Shown here one piece after another: positions 6,886 through 13,997 of a DNA stretch of 15,048 nt. Each line of letters begins with the position of its first letter. Position 1 is the stretch's first letter. A program made the position numbers and the translations under genes. The notes beneath the pieces were generated by a model. That model did no database searches. It was not told the DNA's origin and saw nothing but the letters and a program-made list of their open reading frames with translations. Source of the DNA: a bacterium (GTDB lineage: Bacteria; Verrucomicrobiota; Kiritimatiellia; UBA8416; CAMZLY01); the NCBI GenBank assembly GCA_030632465.1, contig DAOVUR010000021.1:1-15048 (forward strand). The letters run 5' to 3'.

Positions 6886-8091
6886 ATGGCAGCAAAAGCT
6901 GGAAATATGATGATTGCACAGAGTGGCGGTCCTTCAATGGTAATTAATCAGAGCTTGGTGGGCGCAGTACTTACAGCGCGTGCAAGCAAAGAAATTGGTC
7001 GCATTTATGGTTCTATGCATGGAATTAAGGGCATCCTTAATGAGGACTTTATTAATTTGCGTAAAGAAACAGTTGCCACACTTGAGTCGGTTGCACCTAG
7101 TCCTTCTTCTGCATTAGGCTCTGTTCGTCAAAAGCCAACTCCTAAAGACTGCACAAAGATTTTTGAGATATTAAAAAAATATAAAGTGGAATACTTCTTT
7201 TATGCTGGTGGCAATGATTCAGCAGAGACTACTTATATTATTCAGGAAGAAGCAAAGGCCGCTGGATATCCTTTGAAATGTTTCCATATTCCAAAAACTA
7301 TTGATAATGATCTAAAAGAAAATGATCACACACCAGGCTTTGGAAGTGCTGCCAAATTTGTTGCTTGTTCATTGCAAGGACTCAACTTGGATAACCGCGC
7401 ATTACCTGGTGTTCATGTTTCTGTGATTATGGGACGTCATGCAGGATTTCTTACTGCAGCTGCTGCATTAGGGCGTGTACATGAAGATGATGGTCCACAC
7501 CTTATTTATCTGCCAGAGAAACCATTCGCGATGTCACGCTTTGTAGCTGACGTGAAACGGGTATATAAAAAATATGGTCGTTGTCTGATTGCAGTTTCTG
7601 AAGGAATTGCTGATAACAAAGGTGTTTCTATTGCCGCACAGTTAAGTAACGAGGTCGACTCACACGGTAACGCACAGTTGAGTGGTACTGGAGCATTAGG
7701 CGATTTGCTTGCAAACGAAATTAAAGCTAAAAGCAAGATTGAACGTGTACGTGCTGATACTTTTGGTTACTTACAGCGGTCATTTCCTGGAATGGTATCT
7801 GATGTTGATTCTGCTGAAGCGCGCAAGGTTGGTGAAACGGCAGTGAAAGAAGCTTTAAGCGGTGCTAAAAGCGGTTCGATCGCTATCAAAAGAAAGCCTG
7901 GTAAAAAATATAAAGTTTCTTTTGTTCGTGTACCATTGCGCAAAGTTGCTAAATTTACAAGCCACGTGCCATTAAAGTATATTAATAAAGCCGGTAATGA
8001 TGTTACGCAGGCATTTATTGATTATGCTGCACCAATTGTTGGTAAACTACCAAAAATTGGTCGCCTTAAAGCTGTCCCAGCTGGTAAGTAG
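6886..8091 (+). CDS. pfp: 6-phosphofructokinase, probably diphosphate-dependent
   Basis: Phosphorylates fructose 6-phosphate to fructose 1,6-bisphosphate in cytosolic glycolysis; the diphosphate-dependent form is reversible and spares ATP. The 401 aa carry the PFK-family signatures AQSGGPS (11-17), GGNDS (108-112), PKTIDND (136-142) with the catalytic Asp of TIDND, GFGSAA (151-156) and MGRHAGF (182-188). In E. coli ATP-PFK the first two read GGDGS and PGTIDND. Here Asp replaces the Gly at the position called 104 and Lys replaces Gly124, the two changes that mark diphosphate users. Asn instead of Asp at the preceding position (E. coli Asp103) is less usual. The gene stands alone, with a strong ribosome binding site before it and an intrinsic terminator after it. 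The fold is certain; the phosphate donor is inferred from motifs. Confidence 0.93.
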   Translation: MAAKAGNMMIAQSGGPSMVINQSLVGAVLTARASKEIGRIYGSMHGIKGILNEDFINLRKETVATLESVAPSPSSALGSVRQKPTPKDCTKIFEILKKYKVEYFFYAGGNDSAETTYIIQEEAKAAGYPLKCFHIPKTIDNDLKENDHTPGFGSAAKFVACSLQGLNLDNRALPGVHVSVIMGRHAGFLTAAAALGRVHEDDGPHLIYLPEKPFAMSRFVADVKRVYKKYGRCLIAVSEGIADNKGVSIAAQLSNEVDSHGNAQLSGTGALGDLLANEIKAKSKIERVRADTFGYLQRSFPGMVSDVDSAEARKVGETAVKEALSGAKSGSIAIKRKPGKKYKVSFVRVPLRKVAKFTSHVPLKYINKAGNDVTQAFIDYAAPIVGKLPKIGRLKAVPAGK

Positions 8092-8121
8092 TTAAGTTGG
8101 GAAGAAATCAAAAGAATATAT

Positions 8122-8152
8122 CGCCGAGATTGTATGATCTCGGCGTTTTTTT
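8122..8152 (+). terminator. Rho-independent terminator of the phosphofructokinase gene
   Basis: A perfect 9-bp GC-rich stem, CGCCGAGAT (8122-8130) with ATCTCGGCG (8137-8145), and a six-base loop TGTATG are followed immediately by seven T residues (8146-8152). It starts about 30 bases after the stop codon. This is the clearest terminator in the window. Confidence 0.95.
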
Positions 8153-8174
8153 GTCTTCAAATGTAATTGTGATA

Positions 8175-8202
8175 TTGACGTATAGGTTTATTCTGCCAAA
8201 AT
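8175..8202 (+). promoter_or_regulatory. Candidate sigma-70 type promoter of the adenosine deaminase gene
   Basis: TTGACG (8175-8180, five of six consensus bases) is followed after 16 bases by CAAAAT (8197-8202, four of six). Transcription would start near 8210, with a leader of about 33 nt containing a TAGGAAA-like ribosome binding site. The -35 box is part of an 11-bp motif, GATATTGACGT (8171-8181), that recurs upstream of the formate-channel gene. Found by eye only. Confidence 0.45.
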
Positions 8203-8242
8203 AGATTTGGATAGTAAAAATCAATTATAGGAAATTAAAATT

Positions 8243-9460
8243 ATGGCAACTTCAATTACTAAAGAATTTATTAAGCGTGTGCCTAAGACTGATCTACATT
8301 TGCACCTTGATGGATCGTTAAGATTATCGACACTGATTGAGATGGCAAAAGCAGGTGGTATTGAGCTACCAGCTTATACTGAAGAAGGTTTGTGCGATAC
8401 AGTATTTAAAGCGCAGTATAATGATCTAGGTGAGTATCTTAAAGGATTTTCATATACATGTGCAGTTCTGCAGAATGCAGAGAATCTTGAGCGTGTTGCA
8501 TTTGAGCTTGCCGAGGATTGTATCTCTGAAGGTGTACGTTATATAGAAGTGAGGTTTGCACCTCAGTTGTTGGTTAATAAGAATCTTTCCATAAAGGAGT
8601 CAGTCCAAGCTGTAGCGGCTGGTTTGCAAAAAGCGCAGTCTGTTCATAATCTATCTGCATCAGTGAAGAAGGGTGATGATCTTGAGTTCGGTTTTGGTAT
8701 CATCTTGTGTGCAATGCGGCGATTTAATAAGTATATGGGAGACTATTACTCGCATTTATTGGCTATTCTAGATGAGACTCCGGAAAAAGAGGTCTTCTCT
8801 ATTGCTTCGCTAGAGATGGCACGTGCAGCTGTTGCTTTGCGTGATCAGTATGCGTTACCTGTGGTTGGATTTGATCTAGCGGGAGAGGAATCTGGCTTTC
8901 CTGCATCATATCACCGTGATGCTTATCAGTATGCACATAGTAACTTTATGGCGAAGACTGTACATGCGGGAGAGGCTTATGGTCCTGAATCAATTTTTCA
9001 AGCAATAACAGAATGCTATACGAATCGTATTGGGCATGGAACTTTTCTTTTCTCGGAGGACTCTATTAGTGATGATTGTATAGAGGATCGTGCGAGCTAT
9101 GTAGACAAGTTGGTTGAATATGTTGCGTGTCATCGTATTACTATGGAGGTATGTCTTACCAGTAATCTGCAGACCATTCCTTCAATATCGTCAATTAAAG
9201 AACATCCCATATCCAAGATGCTTGATAGAAACCTTTCGGTCTCGATCTGTACAGATAATCGTTTAGTATCCCACACTACTATAACGCGTGAGTATGAGCT
9301 GGCAGTGGAAGAGTTATCTATTACTCCTCATCAATTCCGCAATATTGTTATATCAGGTTTTAAGGGCGCGTTTTATGGCGACTATAATCATAAACGTGAT
9401 TATGTCCGAAAAGTTATTAACCAATATGATAAGCTTGCCAAGGAGTTTGGGATAGGCTGA
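8243..9460 (+). CDS. add: Adenosine deaminase-family amidohydrolase
   Basis: A zinc-dependent amidohydrolase of the adenosine/AMP deaminase family, expected to convert adenosine to inosine in purine salvage. The metal and catalytic set is complete: HLHLDGSL (19-26) with the HxH pair His19/His21, HAGE (241-244) with metal His241 and catalytic Glu244, GHG (264-266) with His265, and STCTD-like CTDNR (336-340) with metal Asp338. The last motif is TDNR rather than the TDDP of E. coli Add. At 405 aa it is about 70 residues longer than E. coli Add (333 aa), partly through an insertion around 137-190. It probably has its own promoter and is followed by a convergent nucleotidyltransferase after only 13 bases. 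A purine permease 2 kb away supports a purine role. Related deaminases acting on aminofutalosine, other nucleosides or cyclic adenylates cannot be excluded. Confidence 0.87.
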   Translation: MATSITKEFIKRVPKTDLHLHLDGSLRLSTLIEMAKAGGIELPAYTEEGLCDTVFKAQYNDLGEYLKGFSYTCAVLQNAENLERVAFELAEDCISEGVRYIEVRFAPQLLVNKNLSIKESVQAVAAGLQKAQSVHNLSASVKKGDDLEFGFGIILCAMRRFNKYMGDYYSHLLAILDETPEKEVFSIASLEMARAAVALRDQYALPVVGFDLAGEESGFPASYHRDAYQYAHSNFMAKTVHAGEAYGPESIFQAITECYTNRIGHGTFLFSEDSISDDCIEDRASYVDKLVEYVACHRITMEVCLTSNLQTIPSISSIKEHPISKMLDRNLSVSICTDNRLVSHTTITREYELAVEELSITPHQFRNIVISGFKGAFYGDYNHKRDYVRKVINQYDKLAKEFGIG

Positions 9461-9473
9461 AGAAATGATTCAA

Positions 9474-10379
9474 CTAATCCCATAAACTAGAAGGATATAG
9501 ACCTTCATCTATGAGTTTTTGAATCTTGGCTACTACGATCGGCTTATCGGCTGCATAGGTGACGCCAAACCATGGACTTGATGTTGCTAGTACATCTACG
9601 CTTATCGCATTTGCATTGATGAGAGTGTTTACAACAGATGGAACAAAGAACTCTGACTTGAGTTCGTTACCAGATTCTTGTAAGAATTTCAGGAATTCTG
9701 TTTCTAGTGTTGCGAATAGTGAAGGCTTGAATCCCCATAGGTTCATAGAGACTAGCTCGTTGCCAGATAGGTCATGCCAACTTCCATCATCATCTTTATA
9801 GCGAATGTTGCCGTCATCGGTTTCGATGTGTGTTCGCTCAACAACAGTTGTTAGTTTCGAGTCTTCATCTACCGAGCACACTCCACGTGCTACCGAGCCA
9901 TGCTCTGATACCGTGTTGCTAAGCTTGTAACCCACCATAGCGAATATAGCTGGATCATCTTTTGATGATTCTAGACTGTCCGCCAGTAGCTTGTATGATT
10001 CTTGTCCGTAGAAGTCGTCACCGTTGATTACGGCAAAAGGTTCATTGACGGCATTACGACAGGCAAAAACTGCATGTCCAGTTCCCCATGGCTTTGTTCT
10101 GTCTGCTGGTACTGTGAATTCTTTAGGAAGATCTTCTAGGCTCTGAATAACATAATCTACCTCGACCTGTGCTGATATACGTTTGCCGATGGTTTCTTTA
10201 AAATCATTTTCGATATTCTTGCTGATAACAAAAACTATCTTGTTAAAACCAGCCTTGATTGCATCATAAACAGAGTAGTCTAAGATGAATTCGCCGGATG
10301 GCCCTACGGGATCCATCTGCTTGAGTCCACCATACCTACTACCAATACCCGCCGCTAGAACTACTAATGTTTTTTTCAT
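9474..10379 (-). CDS. Sugar-phosphate nucleotidyltransferase-like protein (NTP_transferase family)
   Basis: A GT-A fold nucleotidyltransferase of the family that joins sugar 1-phosphates to NTPs to make nucleotide sugars. The nucleotide-binding signature LAAGIGSRYGGLKQ occupies residues 8-21. KPWGTGHAV (96-104) and NGDDFYG (119-125) match the uridine-binding and metal-binding loops of the family. The 301 aa form an intact protein without a C-terminal left-handed beta-helix, so it is not a GlmU- or GlmM-coupled bifunctional enzyme. I recall close relatives in Bacteroidota and Clostridia annotated only as nucleotidyltransferase. No ribosome binding site precedes the ATG, but a strong promoter places the transcript start at or next to the ATG, so translation is probably leaderless. 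A later start is ruled out because the next Met (22) lies beyond the LAAG motif. Specific sugar and nucleotide are unknown. Confidence 0.9.
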   Translation of the reverse strand: MKKTLVVLAAGIGSRYGGLKQMDPVGPSGEFILDYSVYDAIKAGFNKIVFVISKNIENDFKETIGKRISAQVEVDYVIQSLEDLPKEFTVPADRTKPWGTGHAVFACRNAVNEPFAVINGDDFYGQESYKLLADSLESSKDDPAIFAMVGYKLSNTVSEHGSVARGVCSVDEDSKLTTVVERTHIETDDGNIRYKDDDGSWHDLSGNELVSMNLWGFKPSLFATLETEFLKFLQESGNELKSEFFVPSVVNTLINANAISVDVLATSSPWFGVTYAADKPIVVAKIQKLIDEGLYPSSLWD

Positions 10380-10386
10380 GTGCGAA

Positions 10387-10414
10387 ACTATAGCAGAAGA
10401 TTGTTTCTTTTCAA
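10387..10414 (-). promoter_or_regulatory. Strong extended -10 promoter of the nucleotidyltransferase gene
   Basis: On the - strand TTGAAA (10414-10409) is followed after 16 bases by TATAGT (10392-10387), preceded by TGC, which gives an extended -10 (TGnTATAGT). Seven bases separate the -10 from the A of the start codon at 10379, so the predicted transcription start is the ATG itself or within two bases of it. Confidence 0.6.
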
Positions 10415-10506
10415 GTACTAGTCAGAAAAAACAATCAGCATTGAAACGCCGACTTACTGAAAAGTAGCTTGCAGCACTAGTTTTATCTGTATTAAATATA
10501 GGGATA

Positions 10507-10535
10507 TTGACGTGGAATTAAAAGTTGAGTAACTT
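10507..10535 (+). promoter_or_regulatory. Candidate promoter of the formate channel-purine permease operon
   Basis: TTGACG (10507-10512) is followed after 17 bases by TAACTT (10530-10535), a moderate -10. Transcription would begin near 10542. A GAGGTGAG ribosome binding site lies about four bases before ATG 10581. The -35 sits in GATATTGACGT (10503-10513), which also occurs upstream of the adenosine deaminase gene. The rest of the 201-bp spacer holds the nucleotidyltransferase promoter on the other strand; I see nothing else in it. Confidence 0.4.
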
Positions 10536-10580
10536 GTGTGCTAATTGTTGATATTGATAGTAGATAAAAGAGGTGAGTAA

Positions 10581-11426
10581 ATGAGTGATTTTGTTATGCC
10601 GGCAGATCTTGCTAAGTCTTTGGTCGAAGTGTCGGAAAAGAAAGCATCTATTCCGGTTGTTAAACTGTTTGTATTGGGAATCTTGGCTGGAATATATATT
10701 GGGTTTGCTGCACATCTGGCGACAGTGGTAGGCACTGGAACATTTGGATGGCTTGGCTTTAAGAAATTCATAATAGGTTCCGTCTTTAGTGTTGGGCTAA
10801 TGCTGGTGATGATTCCTGGCAGTGAACTCTGGACAGGGAATAATCTGATGGTGGTGGGCTTGTTACAAAGGAAGATTACACTTGGTGGGTTATTGAAGAA
10901 TTGGACTGCTGTGTATCTAGGAAATATAGTAGGATCGGTTATTCTTGCATTTATCATTGCTAAGAGTTCTGGCCTGCTCGATGGAGCTGTTGGTGGCACG
11001 GCAATTAATCTTGCTTATGGTAAAGTGGCTACGCAGATTGAGGGGGTTAGTCATAATTATGCATATTTCTTTAAAGCAATAGGTTGTAATTGGCTGGTAT
11101 GCTTAGCTGTGATGATGGCATTAGCGGCAAAAGATATAGCGGGCAAGGTTCTTGCGATATACTTTCCGATCATGGCATTTGTAGCATCAGGTTTTGAGCA
11201 TTGCGTTGCTAATATGTATTTTATTCCTGCAGGAATATTTGCCAAAGGATTTAATAATGCAGTTATTGCATCAGGACAAAGCGTTGAACGATTACAGACT
11301 TTAAACTGGTCAACTATGTGGACGCAGAATCTTCTAACTGTTACTGTTGGTAATTTTGTGGGTGGCGCGCTATTTGTCGGTGTGGTTTATTGGTATCTAT
11401 ATGTTAAGGATAGCGATAAAGCGTAG
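10581..11426 (+). CDS. Formate/nitrite transporter (FNT) family channel
   Basis: A six-helix membrane channel of the FNT family (FocA/FdhC/NirC), which as a pentamer passes small monovalent anions such as formate, nitrite or hydrosulfide. Family signatures are present in order: AGIYIGFAAH (36-45), GSELWTGNN (80-88) for the first broken-helix loop, IGCNWLVCLAV (167-177) and GFEHCVANMYF (204-214), where His207 is the conserved pore histidine, and a GNFVGG motif in the last helix. At 281 aa it has the family's usual length. The ribosome binding site GAGGTGAG is close to the ATG. The purine permease gene follows after 35 bases without a terminator, indicating cotranscription. The permeating anion cannot be decided from sequence, though the overall look is FocA/FdhC-like. 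Confidence 0.94.
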   Translation: MSDFVMPADLAKSLVEVSEKKASIPVVKLFVLGILAGIYIGFAAHLATVVGTGTFGWLGFKKFIIGSVFSVGLMLVMIPGSELWTGNNLMVVGLLQRKITLGGLLKNWTAVYLGNIVGSVILAFIIAKSSGLLDGAVGGTAINLAYGKVATQIEGVSHNYAYFFKAIGCNWLVCLAVMMALAAKDIAGKVLAIYFPIMAFVASGFEHCVANMYFIPAGIFAKGFNNAVIASGQSVERLQTLNWSTMWTQNLLTVTVGNFVGGALFVGVVYWYLYVKDSDKA

Positions 11427-11461
11427 AGTAGGGTGGTGCTTGATCAAATAGAAAGTATGTC

Positions 11462-12766
11462 ATGAATATATTACGAAAGTTTTTCAAGTTAGACTCATTA
11501 AAAACTAATATTCGCTTAGAGGCAATAGCGGGTTCCACAACCTTCCTTGCTATGGCATACATAATATTTGTTAATCCCGATATTCTCAGTGCGACTGGTA
11601 TGGATAAGGGTGCGTTAATTACCGCCACAATTCTTGCTTCTGTTGTGGGGACTCTGTTAGCAGGATTATGGGCTAATGTTCCTTTTGCAATGGCGCCAGG
11701 GATGGGACTTAATGCTTTCTTTGCTTATAGCTTGGTTATTGGTCAGAAGGTGTCATGGCAGACTGCGTTGGGTGTGGTTTTTGTCTCAGGTGTACTTTTC
11801 TTGATTCTTACATTATGTGGTGTGCGTTCGAAGGTTGTTAATATTATACCGATTTATTTGCGTCTATCTATTGCTGCCGGTATAGGTCTATTTATTGCCT
11901 TGATAGGTTTTCAGAATTTAGGGTTAGTGGTAAGGAATGATGCAACAATGATAGGTCTTGGGAGTATTGATAAATCATTACTTTTAGGGTTGATAGGTTT
12001 GCTTATTACTATGTTTCTAGAAGTTAGGCGCATTAAAGGCTCTATTTTACTGGGAATCTTGGCAACAACTATATTGGGTCTTATTTTTGTTGATACTGTA
12101 AGTCTGCCAAAGGAGATGTTTTCACTGCCACCTTCAATTGCTCCGATATTCTTTAAGCTAGATATTATTGGGGCATTAAAGTGGGGGATGTGGGGTGCAA
12201 TCTTTTCTTTTATGTTTGTGGATCTATTTGATTCTGTTGGTAGTATTGTAGCTTGTTCATATTCATCCGACCTAGTGAACGAAGATGGTAGTATTGACCG
12301 CCTAGATCGTATTTTGGAGGCTGATGCTGTTGCTACAGTGGCAGGAGCATTGCTGGGAACAAGTACCACTACTACTTATGTGGAGTCAGGTACAGGTATT
12401 GCTGAAGGAGGCAGGTCTGGTTTGGCAAATGTAGTTACGGCACTACTATTTATGACTGCCCTTTTTGTTACGCCGATCATAGGTATTGTCCCTTCATTTG
12501 CTACAGCGCCAGCATTGATTGTTGTGGGTATTTATATGTTTAAGCATATAAAAGATGTAGATTTCAGGAATTTTGAAGTAGCAGTTCCAGCTTTTCTGAC
12601 AATTGTGCTGATTCCGCTTACCTACTGTATTAGTACTGGTTTGTCATTTGGGTTTGTTGCACACGTATTGGTTAAAATTAGTGCTGGTAAGATCCGCGAG
12701 ATTCACCCTGTTATGTGGGGTGTCGGGATTTTCTCTTTTTTGAACCTGGTTTTGTTGTTGAAGTAA
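11462..12766 (+). CDS. NCS2/AzgA-family purine (hypoxanthine/guanine/adenine) permease
   Basis: A proton-coupled nucleobase importer of the AzgA branch of NCS2, related to PbuG, GhxP and AdeP. Residues 19-37 carry the typical N-terminal RLEAIAGSTTFLAMAYIIF. MAPGMGLNAFFAY (77-89), FVDLFDSVGS (252-261) and the GTSTTTTYVESGTGI segment (299-313) are AzgA signatures in the substrate-binding core. The 434 aa and the 12 or so hydrophobic segments fit the family. The gene lies 35 bases after the FNT channel gene and has only a weak ribosome binding site (GAAAG). With adenosine deaminase nearby it suggests uptake and reuse of purines. Choice between adenine, guanine and hypoxanthine cannot be made here. 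Confidence 0.95.
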   Translation: MNILRKFFKLDSLKTNIRLEAIAGSTTFLAMAYIIFVNPDILSATGMDKGALITATILASVVGTLLAGLWANVPFAMAPGMGLNAFFAYSLVIGQKVSWQTALGVVFVSGVLFLILTLCGVRSKVVNIIPIYLRLSIAAGIGLFIALIGFQNLGLVVRNDATMIGLGSIDKSLLLGLIGLLITMFLEVRRIKGSILLGILATTILGLIFVDTVSLPKEMFSLPPSIAPIFFKLDIIGALKWGMWGAIFSFMFVDLFDSVGSIVACSYSSDLVNEDGSIDRLDRILEADAVATVAGALLGTSTTTTYVESGTGIAEGGRSGLANVVTALLFMTALFVTPIIGIVPSFATAPALIVVGIYMFKHIKDVDFRNFEVAVPAFLTIVLIPLTYCISTGLSFGFVAHVLVKISAGKIREIHPVMWGVGIFSFLNLVLLLK

Positions 12767-12810
12767 TGCAGTAGTAAAAAATCATGATTCAGTGATCAGG
12801 AGTTATTTTA

Positions 12811-13974
12811 ATGAGTGGTCCTAGTTGTAGTAGTGGTATTAATAATCTGTATATTCATGTTCCTTTTTGTGATGGGAAGTGTGACTATTGCGCGTTCTAT
12901 TCTACTACGTTTTCAACTGCGCGTGCTGATAGTTATCTTGAATGTTTGGCAACTGAGATAGACCTTTTTCTGGAAAGTCACCAATCATTAGTTCCGCAGA
13001 CCGTCTATATTGGCGGCGGGACTCCTTCTGCATTATCCACTGAACAGCTCTCGAGATTACTGGAGATAGTAAATGCGCGTATAGACACGTCGCGCTTGAT
13101 TGAGTGGACAGTAGAGATGAACCCAGGTGATTTTGATCCATCACTGCCGGACATCTTGCTGGCGGCAGGTGTTACTAGGGTTAGTCTCGGTGCACAAATT
13201 TTTGATGATGAAGCATTAAGGGCAATAGGACGTCGCCACACTGTACCTGATGTGACTGATACTGTAAAGTTGCTGCGAAGCGCCGGAATACAAAACTATA
13301 ATGTCGATCTTATATCATCTTTGCCAGACGTATCAGAATCACTCTGGATAGATTCCCTTAACAAGGCCGTAGAGCTAGAGCCGACTCATATATCAGTATA
13401 TAATTTCTCTGTGGAGCAGGGGACAGTAATGGCGCAAAAAGATTATAATGGATTATTGCCGCCAGTGTCGGATAAACAGCAGCTACAGTTACTTAAGCAG
13501 GCGGAAACCATTTTGAATTCTGCTGGATATAGTAGGTATGAAATATCAAACTATGCGGTGCCCGGGTTCGAGTCTAGGCATAACCTTGCCTGCTGGCATG
13601 GTGGTGATTATGTTGGTTTTGGGCCATCTGCTTCATCGCGTATAGGTAGCCGAAGACGGACAAATAATGCTGACTTGAATAGTTATACCGAAGCAATAGC
13701 TAAGAATAAATTACCGCCATCTATTAAGGAGGTGGTTGTTGAAGAGGTCGATCTTCTGGAGAGGTTTATGTTCGGTTTTCGTCTTACTGCAGGAGTTGAC
13801 CTGAAGAAGTTTACTCAGAAATATTCACCAGCACCGCAACAGTTATCACACTGGCAAGAGGTTCTTAGGCGACTAGTGGCAGAAAAGTTGCTACTTCAAG
13901 ATGAGGAGCGGTACTACCCAACTCCGTACGGACTAGGGTGTGCAGATTATATTGCTGGTGAGTTTCTTGTGTGA
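12811..13974 (+). CDS. hemW: Radical SAM heme chaperone HemW (HemN-like)
   Basis: A radical-SAM protein of the coproporphyrinogen dehydrogenase-like family; HemW binds heme and delivers it to cytosolic or membrane acceptors such as respiratory enzymes. The N-terminus reads YIHVPFC with the iron-sulfur motif Cys20-x3-Cys24-x2-Cys27 followed by AF, the HemW arrangement. It lacks the extra Cys and the N-terminal extension of true HemN. YIGGGTPS (66-73), EMNPGDF (102-108) and the SLGAQ segment (125-129) bind SAM. The HemW C-terminal domain has RYEISNYAVPG and the NLACWHGGDY-type segment. At 387 aa it has the usual length. An AGGAG ribosome binding site lies at normal distance. It starts 44 bases after the permease with no terminator between, so it may be the third gene of that operon. 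The gene converges on the nuclease gene with 23 bases between. Confidence 0.93.
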   Translation: MSGPSCSSGINNLYIHVPFCDGKCDYCAFYSTTFSTARADSYLECLATEIDLFLESHQSLVPQTVYIGGGTPSALSTEQLSRLLEIVNARIDTSRLIEWTVEMNPGDFDPSLPDILLAAGVTRVSLGAQIFDDEALRAIGRRHTVPDVTDTVKLLRSAGIQNYNVDLISSLPDVSESLWIDSLNKAVELEPTHISVYNFSVEQGTVMAQKDYNGLLPPVSDKQQLQLLKQAETILNSAGYSRYEISNYAVPGFESRHNLACWHGGDYVGFGPSASSRIGSRRRTNNADLNSYTEAIAKNKLPPSIKEVVVEEVDLLERFMFGFRLTAGVDLKKFTQKYSPAPQQLSHWQEVLRRLVAEKLLLQDEERYYPTPYGLGCADYIAGEFLV

Positions 13975-13997
13975 CAGTTGTCAGTTAATGCACCTGC

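Noticed and set aside
11911..12369. A 152-codon open frame antisense to the purine permease, and another of 152 codons (10541-10999) antisense to the formate channel.
   Set aside because: Both are mirror frames of clear membrane-protein genes, with no start signals or family resemblance.
13561..13580. GGGTTCGAGTCTAG resembles the T-arm of a tRNA.
   Set aside because: It lies in frame inside hemW (VPGFESRH), and no acceptor, D or anticodon arm can be built around it.
13972..13983. Inverted repeat TGACA-GT-TGTCA between hemW and the nuclease gene.
   Set aside because: Five-bp arms, a two-base loop and no T-tract on either strand make it unlikely to be a terminator.
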